From Gammaproteobacteria bacterium (GTDB lineage: Bacteria > Pseudomonadota > Gammaproteobacteria > Pseudomonadales > Oceanobacteraceae), in the NCBI GenBank assembly GCA_013373125.1, contig JABXIK010000049.1, forward strand, positions 1 through 34,121: DNA of 34,121 nucleotides, given 5' to 3'. The translations under genes were made by a program, and so were the position numbers. Position 1 is the first letter of the stretch; each line of letters starts with the position of its first letter. The notes below the pieces were generated by a model. It saw only the letters and a program-made list of their open reading frames with translations, searched no databases and was not told the origin of the DNA. Shown here in pieces: positions 1 through 8,227 of the stretch.

Positions 1-1293
1 AAACGTTTTGGAGTCATTGATGAAATGGAACTGGGTGAGACTCGCACTCCTTTTCATAAAGACCATGATCGCGTCATTTTTTCTAGTAGCTTTCGACGTT
101 TGGAGCGCAAAACGCAAGTTCATCCTTTAAGTGATAACGATCATATTCATAGTCGCTTAACCCATAGCCTAGAAGTGAGTTGCGTGGGACGCAGCCTTGG
201 CGCCCAAGTGGGAGAAATGTTACAGGGCAAATTACCCGAGCATATAACGCCTGCAGACTTAGGTGCCATCGTACAAGCGGCATGTCTTGCCCATGATATT
301 GGTAATCCGCCTTTTGGCCATACAGGGGAAGATGCTATCCGCCATTGGTTTCGGGATACTAAAAATGCACACTTTTTACATGGTTTATCAGACGAGCAAA
401 TAAAAGATTTTCAAACCTTTGAAGGTAATGCACAAGGCTTGCGTATTTTAACTCAGCTGGAATATCACAGATTCGATGGGGGGATGCGTTTAACTTATGC
501 CACTTTAGGTAGTTTCTTAAAATACCCTTGGCACAGTGGCTATCAAGACCCTAAAAAAGGGGAGAAGTTTGGGGTGTACCAGTCGGAGTTGGCGTATCTC
601 CATGAAATTGCTAATGAGGTGGGGTTAATCAAGTTGGATGAAAATCGCTATTGCCGCCACCCCTTGGTGTATTTAATGGAGGCGGCGGATGACATCTGCT
701 ATGCCATTATTGATTTAGAAGATGGTGTGGAGATGAACCTCTTACGGTATGAGGAGGTTGAGCAAATTTTGCTGGATTTAATTGGCGAAGACGTACCAGC
801 ATCTTATTACAACACAACTTCTGAAGACCCCGCCCGCCGTCGATTAGCCATATTACGCGGTAAAGCCATAGAGATATTAGTGAATGCCGTAGCCGGTGCC
901 TTTGTTGCACATGAAAAAGATTTGCTGGATGGTAATTTACAAGGGGATTTGATTGCATTGGCTGGTCCGAAAGCCGCGCAGTGCATAGGGTTGGCCAAGC
1001 GAGTCGCGCGGGAGAGAATTTTTAAAGACCCGAAGAAGGCGCTTATCGAGATTGGCGCGTATGCCACTTTAGGCAGTTTATTGGAGTCTTTCTTGACGGC
1101 CATTGATGAGGTGTTGGCTGGAGGACACATCAGTTATAAGTCCCAACGTATATTAGATTTGATCGGCCGGCATGCTCCTCAGGCAGGGTGGGATAAATAT
1201 CGGTCGTATTTGCGGGTCGTGGATTATATTGCAGGTATGACGGATGGCTACGCGGTGGAACTCGCTCAAGCTATACGCGGTCTGAGGCATTAG
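1..1293 (+). CDS. dgt: dGTPase-like HD-domain triphosphohydrolase (5' end cut by window)
   Basis: This is a deoxyguanosinetriphosphate triphosphohydrolase-like protein; the family hydrolyses dNTPs to deoxynucleoside and triphosphate in the cytoplasm. The reading frame is open to base 1. The family N-terminus (an R-x-G segment before the RTPFxxDxDR block) extends upstream of the first ATG at 25, so I treat the gene as 5'-partial. HD-superfamily metal ligands are visible: RLTHSLEV, then [19 protein letters not shown], then [16 protein letters not shown]. The [17 protein letters not shown] block is the family signature. About 430 residues are present, close to the usual length. Signal peptidase I follows about 100 bp downstream on the same strand. 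The family is clear; true dGTP preference over other dNTPs cannot be read from sequence. Confidence 0.93.
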   Translation, partial: KRFGVIDEMELGETRTPFHKDHDRVIFSSSFRRLERKTQVHPLSDNDHIHSRLTHSLEVSCVGRSLGAQVGEMLQGKLPEHITPADLGAIVQAACLAHDIGNPPFGHTGEDAIRHWFRDTKNAHFLHGLSDEQIKDFQTFEGNAQGLRILTQLEYHRFDGGMRLTYATLGSFLKYPWHSGYQDPKKGEKFGVYQSELAYLHEIANEVGLIKLDENRYCRHPLVYLMEAADDICYAIIDLEDGVEMNLLRYEEVEQILLDLIGEDVPASYYNTTSEDPARRRLAILRGKAIEILVNAVAGAFVAHEKDLLDGNLQGDLIALAGPKAAQCIGLAKRVARERIFKDPKKALIEIGAYATLGSLLESFLTAIDEVLAGGHISYKSQRILDLIGRHAPQAGWDKYRSYLRVVDYIAGMTDGYAVELAQAIRGLRH

Positions 1294-1394
1294 CCGAGAG
1301 TTTGCCCAAGATGGTAGATTTATAGGTGAGATTCTAATTCAGATTGGTAGAATGGCTCGGCTTTGTTTTCTCTAAATATAAAAATGAGTGCTCA

Positions 1395-2186
1395 ATGGAT
1401 ATTGATTTTCCCCTGATTCTGGTTGTGGCCACATTTGCCACGGGTTTGGTGGCGTTAGCCGATAAACTGTTCTTCGCTAAAAAGCGCATGGCTGAAGTGG
1501 CGCAGGTTGAAGCCCAAGGTGGTGACGAACAGGCGTTATTAAACGCACAAAAGGAGCCTTGGTTGATTGAAAACAGCAAGGGCTTCTTTCCCGTTTTAGC
1601 TTTGGTCTTGGTGTTGCGCTCTTTTCTTGTTGAGCCTTTTCAAATCCCATCGGGTTCCATGGAGCCAACATTGATTAAAGGGGATTTCATCTTAGTTAAT
1701 AAGTTTTCTTATGGTTTTCGTTTACCTGTCATTGGCACTAAAGTCATTCCTGTTGATGATCCTAAGCGCGGTGATGTGATGGTGTTTATACCTCCCCATG
1801 ATCCAAGGTATTTCATTAAGCGTGTGATTGGATTACCTGGCGATCACATTCGATACAGCAATAAAACCTTGTTTATCAATGGTGAAAAGGTACCTGAGGA
1901 GTTAGTGGGCGCTTATCCGCATAATGCGCCTCGTATCATGACTTACCAAGAGAATGACTATCCAATACAAGAGTATGTTGGTATTCCAAGTCGTGGCGAT
2001 GGTGAGTGGGTGGTGCCAGAAGGTCATTACTTTATGATGGGGGATAACCGTGATAACTCTGGGGATAGCCGTTTCTGGGGTTTTGTGCCTGATCGAAATA
2101 TTGTAGGTAAGGCATTTGCAGTTTGGATGCATTGGGAAGACTGGAGCAGCATCCCAAGCTTTAGCCGTAATAAGCTCATTCATTAA
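1395..2186 (+). CDS. lepB: Signal peptidase I
   Basis: Membrane-bound serine/lysine-dyad protease that removes signal peptides from exported proteins. I choose the ATG at 1395 (263 aa) because MDIDFPLILVVATFATG then gives the standard first transmembrane helix, as in LepB; an in-frame ATG at 1344 would add 17 residues unlike the family. A second hydrophobic stretch lies at about residues 64-79. The catalytic Ser is S88 in IPSGSMEPTL, and the general-base Lys is about K142 in YFIKRVIGLPGD. Box E (MGDNRDNSGDSRFWGFVP) follows near the C-terminus. The usual gammaproteobacterial neighbours lepA, rnc and era are not here: dgt lies upstream and a glutaredoxin-like gene downstream. It may be the sole or a second LepB of the genome. 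Confidence 0.95.
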   Translation: MDIDFPLILVVATFATGLVALADKLFFAKKRMAEVAQVEAQGGDEQALLNAQKEPWLIENSKGFFPVLALVLVLRSFLVEPFQIPSGSMEPTLIKGDFILVNKFSYGFRLPVIGTKVIPVDDPKRGDVMVFIPPHDPRYFIKRVIGLPGDHIRYSNKTLFINGEKVPEELVGAYPHNAPRIMTYQENDYPIQEYVGIPSRGDGEWVVPEGHYFMMGDNRDNSGDSRFWGFVPDRNIVGKAFAVWMHWEDWSSIPSFSRNKLIH

Positions 2187-2200
2187 TTCTTAGCTACACT

Positions 2201-2231
2201 GTAGGTATCGACGCACAATTTGGATACCTAC
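2201..2231. repeat. 9-bp perfect inverted repeat after lepB
   Basis: GTAGGTATC (2201-2209) and its exact complement GATACCTAC (2223-2231) are separated by 13 bases, 15 bp after the lepB stop. RNA could form a hairpin, but no U-run follows, so it is not a typical intrinsic terminator. It could be a 3'-end stabilising hairpin or an operator for the following gene. Confidence 0.45.
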
Positions 2232-2262
2232 TAGTGAGTATAAAAAAGACATGTAGACGCTG

Positions 2263-2268
2263 TATAAT
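2263..2268 (+). promoter_or_regulatory. Candidate -10 box (TATAAT) before glutaredoxin-like gene
   Basis: An exact TATAAT follows the lepB-distal hairpin and lies about 140 bp before the glutaredoxin-like gene. No convincing -35 hexamer stands at the right distance; the upstream sequence is A-rich. It also overlaps the ATG of a possible 26-codon ORF, so the assignment is tentative. Confidence 0.25.
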
Positions 2269-2347
2269 GGCCCGCTGGATTGCCTTTTACTGTTTTAGTA
2301 TTTTGGTAATTGCGGGTTTCGCATTGAATCGTGTTTTTTTGGTTTAA
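2267..2347 (+). CDS. Possible 26-aa membrane micropeptide (doubtful)
   Basis: A short ORF ATG...TAA encodes 26 residues beginning MARWIAFYCFSILVIAGFAL, which is almost entirely one hydrophobic helix with a positive N-terminus and ends NRVFLV. There is no good Shine-Dalgarno sequence, and the ATG overlaps a TATAAT motif. I recognise no family. It could be chance; conservation in relatives would decide. Confidence 0.15.
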   Translation: MARWIAFYCFSILVIAGFALNRVFLV

Positions 2348-2403
2348 AACTGACTAATTAGACTGGTATTTTGAATTGGCGTCAGTAGAATAGCGCCAAA
2401 CCT

Positions 2404-2806
2404 ATGAAGTTGACTTGGCTTGGTTATGTATTGGTACCGAAAGTTTTTGGCGTCTTGCTCCTCTATTTTTACTCCCCCAATTAAGCGCAGCTCTCAAGAA
2501 CAGAAAAAGGCAGATCGACAAGCCAGTTGTTTGACCTTGTACGATTGCAGTCAACGTCCCTTCAATAACAAAATCCAACGTCACCTTAAGCATCTGAATG
2601 TAGATGTGACCGTAAAAAATCTAAATCGCTGCCATGTCTTTCAAAAAGAGCTGTTAGCCGGTGGTGGCCGAGCTCAAGTGCCTTGCCTGAGAATTGAAAG
2701 CCAAAATGGCAGTCGCTGGCTATATGAATCTGACGACATTATTCGATATTTGAATCGAAAATTTGCGCCTAAGACACAAACTAAGCGATTAGAACGAGCG
2801 CATTAG
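2404..2806 (+). CDS. Degenerate glutaredoxin-like protein, apparent frameshift near the N-terminus
   Basis: The longest ORF (2420-2806, 128 aa) has a thioredoxin-fold glutaredoxin domain: LTLYDCSQRPFNNKI, the cis-Pro segment GGGRAQVPCLRI, and WLYESDDIIRYLNRKF. Relatives I recall carry an N-terminal hydrophobic helix followed by S-P-K-x-x-K-R-S. Here that helix (MKLTWLGYVLVPKVFGVLLLYF) lies in a different frame, from the ATG at 2404, and ends at a stop at 2482-2484. Removing one base from the C5 run (2474-2478) or the T5 run (2466-2470) joins the frames to read YSPIKRS. The expected C-P-F-C redox centre is R46-P-F-N49 (numbering from 2420), so both catalytic cysteines are missing. The gene is either a decaying pseudogene or a redox-dead relative; the ORF from 2420 alone could still be translated. 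Confidence 0.6.
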
Positions 2807-2876
2807 TTCACTATTAGGCATAATGCTCTACTAGTATTGAATGTAGGCACTCGCATCAGGAGTTATAAGTCAGAGC

Positions 2877-3782
2877 ATGGGACGCTCAGTGCAAGCTATC
2901 AAAATCATCATAATTTGGTCATTTATGCTGTTATCTCTACAGGCGTGGGGAGCAACGGTAGGCCTCTTGGTGGATAGTCAAAGTGAGCAAATTGTCGCTT
3001 TTAAAGATCAATTGCAACGCCTGCGATCAGTTGATCAAATCCAATTGATTACCACGCCTCAACTGAGCGAAATCAATAAAGAAGATATTCAGAAATGGAT
3101 CACCCTCGGTCCTAAGGCGTTAAATGCGTTACTGCCAGCACTGAACCAATCTAAATCACCTGTCTTAGCCTTGTTTTTACCCGATGCCATGCGGGTGCAA
3201 CTATCCGGTAAATATCAAAAATCATTCTCAACCCTTGATAATTCTCCAACCCTTTCTCGACAGCTGGCCTTGATTCAAGCTATTGCTCCACAGGCCAAAC
3301 AAGTGGGGGTGTTTTATTCCAGTCAGTATAGAGTTGATCAAAAAGCAATCAATTCTGTGGCGAATCAATATGATTTGAAACTGCAATGGGCGGAATTGAA
3401 AGACCCATTGGATTGGGACAGGCAAGCACTTAAAGTTTTAAGTGATGTGGATTTGGTATTAGGGGTCAGTGATGATGCCCTGTATAACACCACAACGATT
3501 CGCAGTATTTTAATGCGTTTATATCGCTCTGGAATCGCTTTGGTCGGACCGGATAAAGGCTATGTTCGTGCGGGTGCTGTAGCCAGTGTGTACTCAGGGA
3601 TTCCGGAAGTATTAAAAGCCAGTTCGGCTTGGTTAGCTGGAGAGTTAGCTGACAGTCCTATTATTCCCAATCCGTATTTTGACGTCAGTGTTAATGGGCA
3701 GGTGGCCCGCTCGTTGAATATAGTGGTGGATGATGAAGCATCTTTAACCAAACAGGTTAAGGAGGTCACCCGTGCTCAATAA
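2877..3782 (+). CDS. Periplasmic ABC-type substrate-binding protein (ABC_sub_bind / TrpX-like), probable sensor partner
   Basis: A 301-aa exported protein. The N-terminus has a basic start, a hydrophobic core (IIIIWSFMLLSL) and a likely cleavage after QAWG. The rest has the two-lobe pattern of the PF04392-type substrate-binding fold: an N-lobe with WITLGPKALNALL, the interlobe segment IAPQAKQVGVFYSSQY, and the C-terminal segment GIALVGPDKGYVRAGAVASVYS. No ABC permease or ATPase genes are adjacent. Its 3' end instead overlaps the hybrid histidine kinase by 11 bp. In many proteobacteria such orphan binding proteins feed ligand information to a neighbouring sensor kinase or cyclase; that role is inferred here. 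The ligand is unknown. The start at 2877 is uncertain because its Shine-Dalgarno sequence is weak. Confidence 0.75.
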   Translation: MGRSVQAIKIIIIWSFMLLSLQAWGATVGLLVDSQSEQIVAFKDQLQRLRSVDQIQLITTPQLSEINKEDIQKWITLGPKALNALLPALNQSKSPVLALFLPDAMRVQLSGKYQKSFSTLDNSPTLSRQLALIQAIAPQAKQVGVFYSSQYRVDQKAINSVANQYDLKLQWAELKDPLDWDRQALKVLSDVDLVLGVSDDALYNTTTIRSILMRLYRSGIALVGPDKGYVRAGAVASVYSGIPEVLKASSAWLAGELADSPIIPNPYFDVSVNGQVARSLNIVVDDEASLTKQVKEVTRAQ

Positions 3783-5682
3783 AGGAAAGGGCTGGAGCCT
3801 ATACACGCGTACCTTGATATTAGGTCTCGGCCCTGCATTGATTTTGTCGTTTGTTTTAAGTGGCTACTTCATCAATGTGCGCATACAAGATGTTAAGCAT
3901 GAACTGGATAACAAAGGTCAATTGATTGCGGTGCAATTAGCATCGACCGCAGATTACTTTGTACTTACCGGTAATCAATCCATCATTTCCCCTCTTACCC
4001 GTGTGTTGTTAGAAGATAAAGATGTGGAGTTTATAGAGATTGAGGATATTGCTGGTGGCTTACTATTTAGCCAAAGCGATATGAAGTTCAATCAAAATCC
4101 ATCGGATTCCGATAAAGGCCTTTTGCGTTGGTATCAAGCCGACATCATTCAATACGATGTATTAGCAGATGACGATGATTGGTTTGGAAAACAGCAGCAA
4201 GAAAAGATATTGGGGCAGGTACGAGTAGGCCTGTCCACCAGTTTTGTTGAACAACGCCAAAATGAAATCATTTTAAACGCGTTTTTAATCGCCAGCGTGG
4301 CTATGGGTATTTGTGGTCTGATCGCATGGCTCAGTGGCGCGAAATTAGTAACGCCCATTTCTCGTTTGGTATCTGTGGTAGAGCGTATGGCGCAAGGAGA
4401 TTACAGTGCGCGAACGACTGAGACCGCAAATGGGGAAGTTAAACAATTACAAGAAGGTGTGAATACACTTGCTAAAGAGCTAGAAAAATCCGAACAAGTA
4501 CAACAGCATTACGTGGAAAGCTTAATCAAAGAAAGAGAAGCATCAGAGGCCGCCAATAAAGCGAAGAGTGAGTTCTTAGCGGTAATGACCCACGAATTAA
4601 GAACCCCCATGAACGGTGTGCTGGGTATGTTGCAACTAATGCAATCGACACCGTTATCCCAGGAACAAGATGAATACGTTGAAATTGCGTTGTCTTCTGG
4701 TGATCACTTGTTGGGTTTGATTAACGATATTTTAGACTTTTCAAAAATTGAACAAGGCAATATAGAGTTAGAGCAAAAATTCTTTGATTTACATGCCAGT
4801 CTACGTCGTTTAACAGATGGTTTTAAAACCATAGTGGCAAGCAAGGAGCTTCAATTTGAAGTGGACATTGCCGCTGTAGAAAATGTAAAAGTCAAAGCCG
4901 ATGAAACACGATTGCACCAAGTGTTAGTAAATCTATTGGGCAATGCCGTGAAATTTACACAAAAAGGTTACGTTGGCTTAAGTATTGGGAGCATTGAGCG
5001 TGATAACAATAATATTAAAGTAAGTATTGTGGTCAGTGATTCTGGTAAAGGGATCAGTGAAGATAATATCGAACGAATCTTTGATGCATTCCAGCAAGAA
5101 GATGCTTCTATTTCTCGTCGCTATGGGGGCACGGGCTTAGGTCTTGCCATATCAAAACAATTAGTTGAGAAGATGAATGGTCAGTTAATTGTGCAGAGTG
5201 CGACGGAGCAAGGTTCGCGCTTTATTTGTCAGTTCACTTGGGAGCTGGCCATGGGTGAAATAGAGAAGGTTGCTGAACAGCCAGAAGTGATGCCTGCCAG
5301 TTCATTTCAATATCGAGTATTGCTTGTAGAAGATAACGTCGTGAATCAAAAAGTGGCATTACGTATGCTGACGGATTTTGGCTTGCAATGTGACTTGGCT
5401 GAGGATGGCGTGGAAGCCTTAGTGTTGGCACGACAAAATCAGTACGATCTTATATTAATGGATCTACAAATGCCCAATATGGATGGTTATCAAGCAACTA
5501 AAACTATCCGAGCTGAAGAAGGCTTAAACAAGGTAACGCCTATTGTGGCGCTGACGGCGAATGCGTTATATGACGTTAAAAATCAGTGTTTACAAGCGGG
5601 TATGAATGACTTCTTAGCCAAGCCTTATAAAAAGGCATTGTTGCAACAACTTCTCACCCGCTGGTTAAACGTCAAGGTTTAA
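3772..5682 (+). CDS. Hybrid sensor histidine kinase (TM-periplasmic-TM-HAMP-HisKA-HATPase-REC)
   Basis: Inner-membrane sensor kinase of 636 aa that begins with GTG, directed by a strong ribosome-binding site AAGGAGGT at 3758-3765. TM1 is about residues 14-34 and TM2 about 168-188, bracketing a sensor domain of about 130 residues. A HAMP segment (190-245) and a short helix lead to HisKA with phospho-acceptor H274 in VMTHELRTPMNGVLGM. ATPase motifs are N387/N391 (N box), DSGKGI at 423-428 and GGTGLGLAI at 452-460. The receiver domain has E520/D521, phospho-acceptor D564 in LMDLQMPNMDG, T595 and K617. There is no HPt domain, so onward transfer needs a separate HPt protein or DNA-binding regulator, and none is in this window. 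The gene is translationally coupled to the upstream binding protein, suggesting a ligand-sensing pair. Confidence 0.93.
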   Translation: MLNKGKGWSLYTRTLILGLGPALILSFVLSGYFINVRIQDVKHELDNKGQLIAVQLASTADYFVLTGNQSIISPLTRVLLEDKDVEFIEIEDIAGGLLFSQSDMKFNQNPSDSDKGLLRWYQADIIQYDVLADDDDWFGKQQQEKILGQVRVGLSTSFVEQRQNEIILNAFLIASVAMGICGLIAWLSGAKLVTPISRLVSVVERMAQGDYSARTTETANGEVKQLQEGVNTLAKELEKSEQVQQHYVESLIKEREASEAANKAKSEFLAVMTHELRTPMNGVLGMLQLMQSTPLSQEQDEYVEIALSSGDHLLGLINDILDFSKIEQGNIELEQKFFDLHASLRRLTDGFKTIVASKELQFEVDIAAVENVKVKADETRLHQVLVNLLGNAVKFTQKGYVGLSIGSIERDNNNIKVSIVVSDSGKGISEDNIERIFDAFQQEDASISRRYGGTGLGLAISKQLVEKMNGQLIVQSATEQGSRFICQFTWELAMGEIEKVAEQPEVMPASSFQYRVLLVEDNVVNQKVALRMLTDFGLQCDLAEDGVEALVLARQNQYDLILMDLQMPNMDGYQATKTIRAEEGLNKVTPIVALTANALYDVKNQCLQAGMNDFLAKPYKKALLQQLLTRWLNVKV

Positions 5683-5686
5683 CTCT

Positions 5687-6361
5687 CTATTTCTCTATAA
5701 TCACTTCATTGAGTGGAGCACGATTGGTTCGTGCATTGTTTGCATCCACTTGTTTATCTTCATACCCAAAACTGATACCAAATAAAATCCCTGTGTCTTC
5801 ATCGACATTGAAGAATTCGCGTACGATATTTGGATAATATGCGGTACTTGCTTGTGCACAGCTACCAATTCCATAGGCAGTCATCAACAACATGAGGGTC
5901 TGTGCATACATACCGACATCGACGGCGATAGATGGGCTGAAATCTTTTTTCATGGTAATGAACAGGACATGAGGTGCGCCGAAGAATTCATAATTCCGCG
6001 CAGTCGCTTTCATTCGCCCGATTTTATCTCCTCGGTCTATGTGCATGGCGCCATATAACGCTTGTGCACATTCCACCTGCCTTGTGCGCATGACCCCTTC
6101 GAATTTGGGTAAATGAGAGAAATCTGGATTCATGTTTTGTCCATGCATAAACGCATGCAGCATTTTTTCTCTTAATGACTGGCAAGCATCCCCGCTAGCG
6201 AGCAGGACTCCCCAAGGTTGTACATTGCAGTTTGAAGGACTCAGTTGAGCTTGCTCTAAGATGTCCTCAATCACGTCTTTAGGTACAGGGTCTGGCTTGA
6301 AACCTCGAACAGAGCGACGCTGTTGAATGGCTTCGATGAGTGTCATATTTGGCTGGGTCAT
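5687..6361 (-). CDS. Nitroreductase family FMN oxidoreductase
   Basis: NAD(P)H-dependent flavin oxidoreductase fold, cytoplasmic. The FMN-phosphate-binding start RRSVRGFKPDPVP is followed by LSPSNCNVQPW and by GMYAQTLMLLMTAYGIGSCAQAS, all typical of the family; the tail SFGYEDKQVDANNARTNRAPL fits too. I prefer the ATG at 6361 (224 aa), which has AAGGA suitably upstream and gives the usual N-terminus; an in-frame ATG at 6412 adds 17 residues. The gene converges on the histidine kinase gene, with only 4 bp between their stop codons, and is the last gene of the minus-strand group. The substrate (nitroaromatic, quinone, enone) cannot be predicted. Confidence 0.9.
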   Translation of the reverse strand: MTQPNMTLIEAIQQRRSVRGFKPDPVPKDVIEDILEQAQLSPSNCNVQPWGVLLASGDACQSLREKMLHAFMHGQNMNPDFSHLPKFEGVMRTRQVECAQALYGAMHIDRGDKIGRMKATARNYEFFGAPHVLFITMKKDFSPSIAVDVGMYAQTLMLLMTAYGIGSCAQASTAYYPNIVREFFNVDEDTGILFGISFGYEDKQVDANNARTNRAPLNEVIIEK

Positions 6362-6424
6362 GAGCAAGTCCTTATTTACGTGCTCATACTCTATCAATGG
6401 CGTGTACGACAATTCAATGGCAAT

Positions 6425-6919
6425 TTAGTACACAGTGATTGGATTGGTTGGTGTGGCAGTTTGGTCTGAGGATTGAATTTGAAGTGGGTAGCTTGGCATC
6501 CAAGCCACTGGAGTAATTTCAATTTTAATGTCTTTCGACTTTAGACCAAATCTGGGTAGATCTTGTTGAATATCCACCTCCATTGCATGGTTTTGTAAGA
6601 TACCAGCTCGCTTGATCGAAGCGACTTTATGTTTGCTGACAAATACATTGATGTTGAAAGCCACCCAGGCTTGATTCCAAGGGCCCTGGTTTTCATTTTC
6701 TAATCTTAAATAGCAGTTTAAAACAGGATTGAAACCGGTTTCATCAATGGTTTTTTTCAATGTGACTAAAGACAGCGATAAGCGATGAATATCCTGATAC
6801 TGGATTTTATTATCACGGTCTGTGCCAATATCAGAAAAAAAATGGGGAAGTGAAGGTTCCGAGCACCCCGTCGTTAATAAATACGAAACACCTGCGAGTA
6901 TGAATTTAGAGTTGGCCAT
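6425..6919 (-). CDS. Small putative lipoprotein, unknown function
   Basis: A 164-aa protein I do not recognise. The N-terminus MANSKFILAGVSYLLTTGC looks like a lipoprotein signal with acylated Cys19; the next residue is Ser, which would favour outer-membrane sorting. The mature part is hydrophilic with alternating beta-type stretches (FNPVLNCYLRLENE, NQAWVAFNINVFV, DIKIEITPVAWMPSY), suggesting a small beta-rich fold. Its start overlaps the end of the upstream transglycosylase by 14 bp, so the two are probably translated together and may act together at the murein layer. The lipobox is weak (Thr at -3). Confidence 0.6.
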   Translation of the reverse strand: MANSKFILAGVSYLLTTGCSEPSLPHFFSDIGTDRDNKIQYQDIHRLSLSLVTLKKTIDETGFNPVLNCYLRLENENQGPWNQAWVAFNINVFVSKHKVASIKRAGILQNHAMEVDIQQDLPRFGLKSKDIKIEITPVAWMPSYPLQIQSSDQTATPTNPITVY

Positions 6920-8114
6920 AGGTTTTTTGTAGGTTGAGAACCTTATTTAAGTAATCGCGGGTTTCCGAACTAGGCATTTGTCGAATTAAGCGCCGTAACA
7001 CATCGTTGGAAGTCATTCGGTTAATGCTATCCACCGAATTGTTAATACTGGCTTGGCCAGTTAATGTCCTCATGACACTGGATGTACCAGCATTGTAAGC
7101 CGCGATGGCGCAATAAAGGCGGGACTTGGAGTTTTTAATGTCGCGTAGGTAGCGGTAATACAAAATATGTAAATAGGCAGCCCCTACCTGAACATTTTGT
7201 TTTGGGTTGTATAAATAACTAGGCGATAAAACGCGCTGTTTGTTAAACAGCATATGGGTCGCATCGCGGCCTGCGGTATGGGGTACGATTTGCATTAAAC
7301 CAAATGCTGGGATTTGTGAGCGGGCAAGCGGGTTAAATGAGCTTTCTGCATGAATGATGGCAAAGACCAAGGATGGCGGTAAATTGTAGGCCTGAGCATA
7401 ATCATAAATGAAGGATTTATAGCGCTTAGCCTTCATACGAATGCGTTTCTCCGGTAACGATACGATATAGGTCGTGCGATCGTTGAATGCGAAAGCCAAG
7501 TTGAGCGATGCCACAGCCGGATAACGAATATAGGCCGACTTAGTGAGTTTTTGTGCCATGCGCTGAATGGCGTCTATGGTGGGGCGCTCGTCTTTAAATA
7601 ATTCGGAAAGTATCAAGTCCTTGCCTAAGGCGCCTAAATCTTGGGCGTAACGAATACCAGCTAAGGATTCCATTTTTTGATTGATTGGGTCTTTGCTTAT
7701 GGCTGTTTCAAGGTCCATGGACAGAAGAGACGTTAACGTTTGCTGTAACTGATACTGCATTTTCCGATAATCCAGTACCTTGCCTGAGTGAATGCTGGGC
7801 ATGGTAATTTGGATTTCGTTAGCCTTGAAATCGATGGCGTGTTTTTGTTGGTAATCATCACTGTAGAGTACGAGGCGAGTTTTACTGCTCACTTCGGCAT
7901 CTGGCCAGTATGCTCTTAAATCTGAACGATATTCAGAGAGAGCCTTCTTGAAGTTGTCGTTAAGTTGTTGCTCGGATAGCTGGGTATCCTCAGCTTGGGA
8001 TTCAGTCGATGTTTTTGGTGGCTGATAGCCTTTAGGAATCACCTGTACCGCAGCACTGCTGGCCACAGGCAAGAGGGCAAGGCTGATGATGAGAATCGAC
8101 TTATATACATTCAT
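6906..8114 (-). CDS. mltC: MltC-like lytic murein transglycosylase (SLT domain)
   Basis: Periplasmic enzyme that cleaves the MurNAc-GlcNAc bond of peptidoglycan with 1,6-anhydro product formation. It is 402 aa, with a signal peptide (residues 1-22, cleavage near SSAA). An N-terminal domain (about 45-215) resembles the domain preceding SLT in MltC. The catalytic SLT domain runs from about 235: general acid E257 in IIHAESSFNP, GLMQIVP (272-278), and AYNAG (339-343). E. coli MltC is an outer-membrane lipoprotein, but here the signal region has no lipobox Cys, so the enzyme is predicted soluble or anchored through a partner, perhaps the overlapping lipoprotein gene downstream (14 bp overlap). The family call is firm; the exact orthology is likely. 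Confidence 0.88.
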   Translation of the reverse strand: MNVYKSILIISLALLPVASSAAVQVIPKGYQPPKTSTESQAEDTQLSEQQLNDNFKKALSEYRSDLRAYWPDAEVSSKTRLVLYSDDYQQKHAIDFKANEIQITMPSIHSGKVLDYRKMQYQLQQTLTSLLSMDLETAISKDPINQKMESLAGIRYAQDLGALGKDLILSELFKDERPTIDAIQRMAQKLTKSAYIRYPAVASLNLAFAFNDRTTYIVSLPEKRIRMKAKRYKSFIYDYAQAYNLPPSLVFAIIHAESSFNPLARSQIPAFGLMQIVPHTAGRDATHMLFNKQRVLSPSYLYNPKQNVQVGAAYLHILYYRYLRDIKNSKSRLYCAIAAYNAGTSSVMRTLTGQASINNSVDSINRMTSNDVLRRLIRQMPSSETRDYLNKVLNLQKTYGQL

Positions 8115-8227
8115 AGAGTGATCGTTTTCTAAGGTCTCAAGTTAAAGCTAGATAATGTGCTCTTTGGAAGCAAAAAAAATCATTGCTTGTGAGTAAATGA
8201 TATAAAACCCATGTTTTAGGTTGTGAA

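Noticed and set aside
807..1130. 107-aa minus-strand ORF inside the dGTPase gene
   Set aside because: Lies fully within a well-supported gene and has no recognisable motif.
1291..1361. AGCCGAG and CTCGGCT inverted repeat around the dgt-lepB gap
   Set aside because: Only 7 bp with a ~57-base loop and no U-run; too weak for a terminator.
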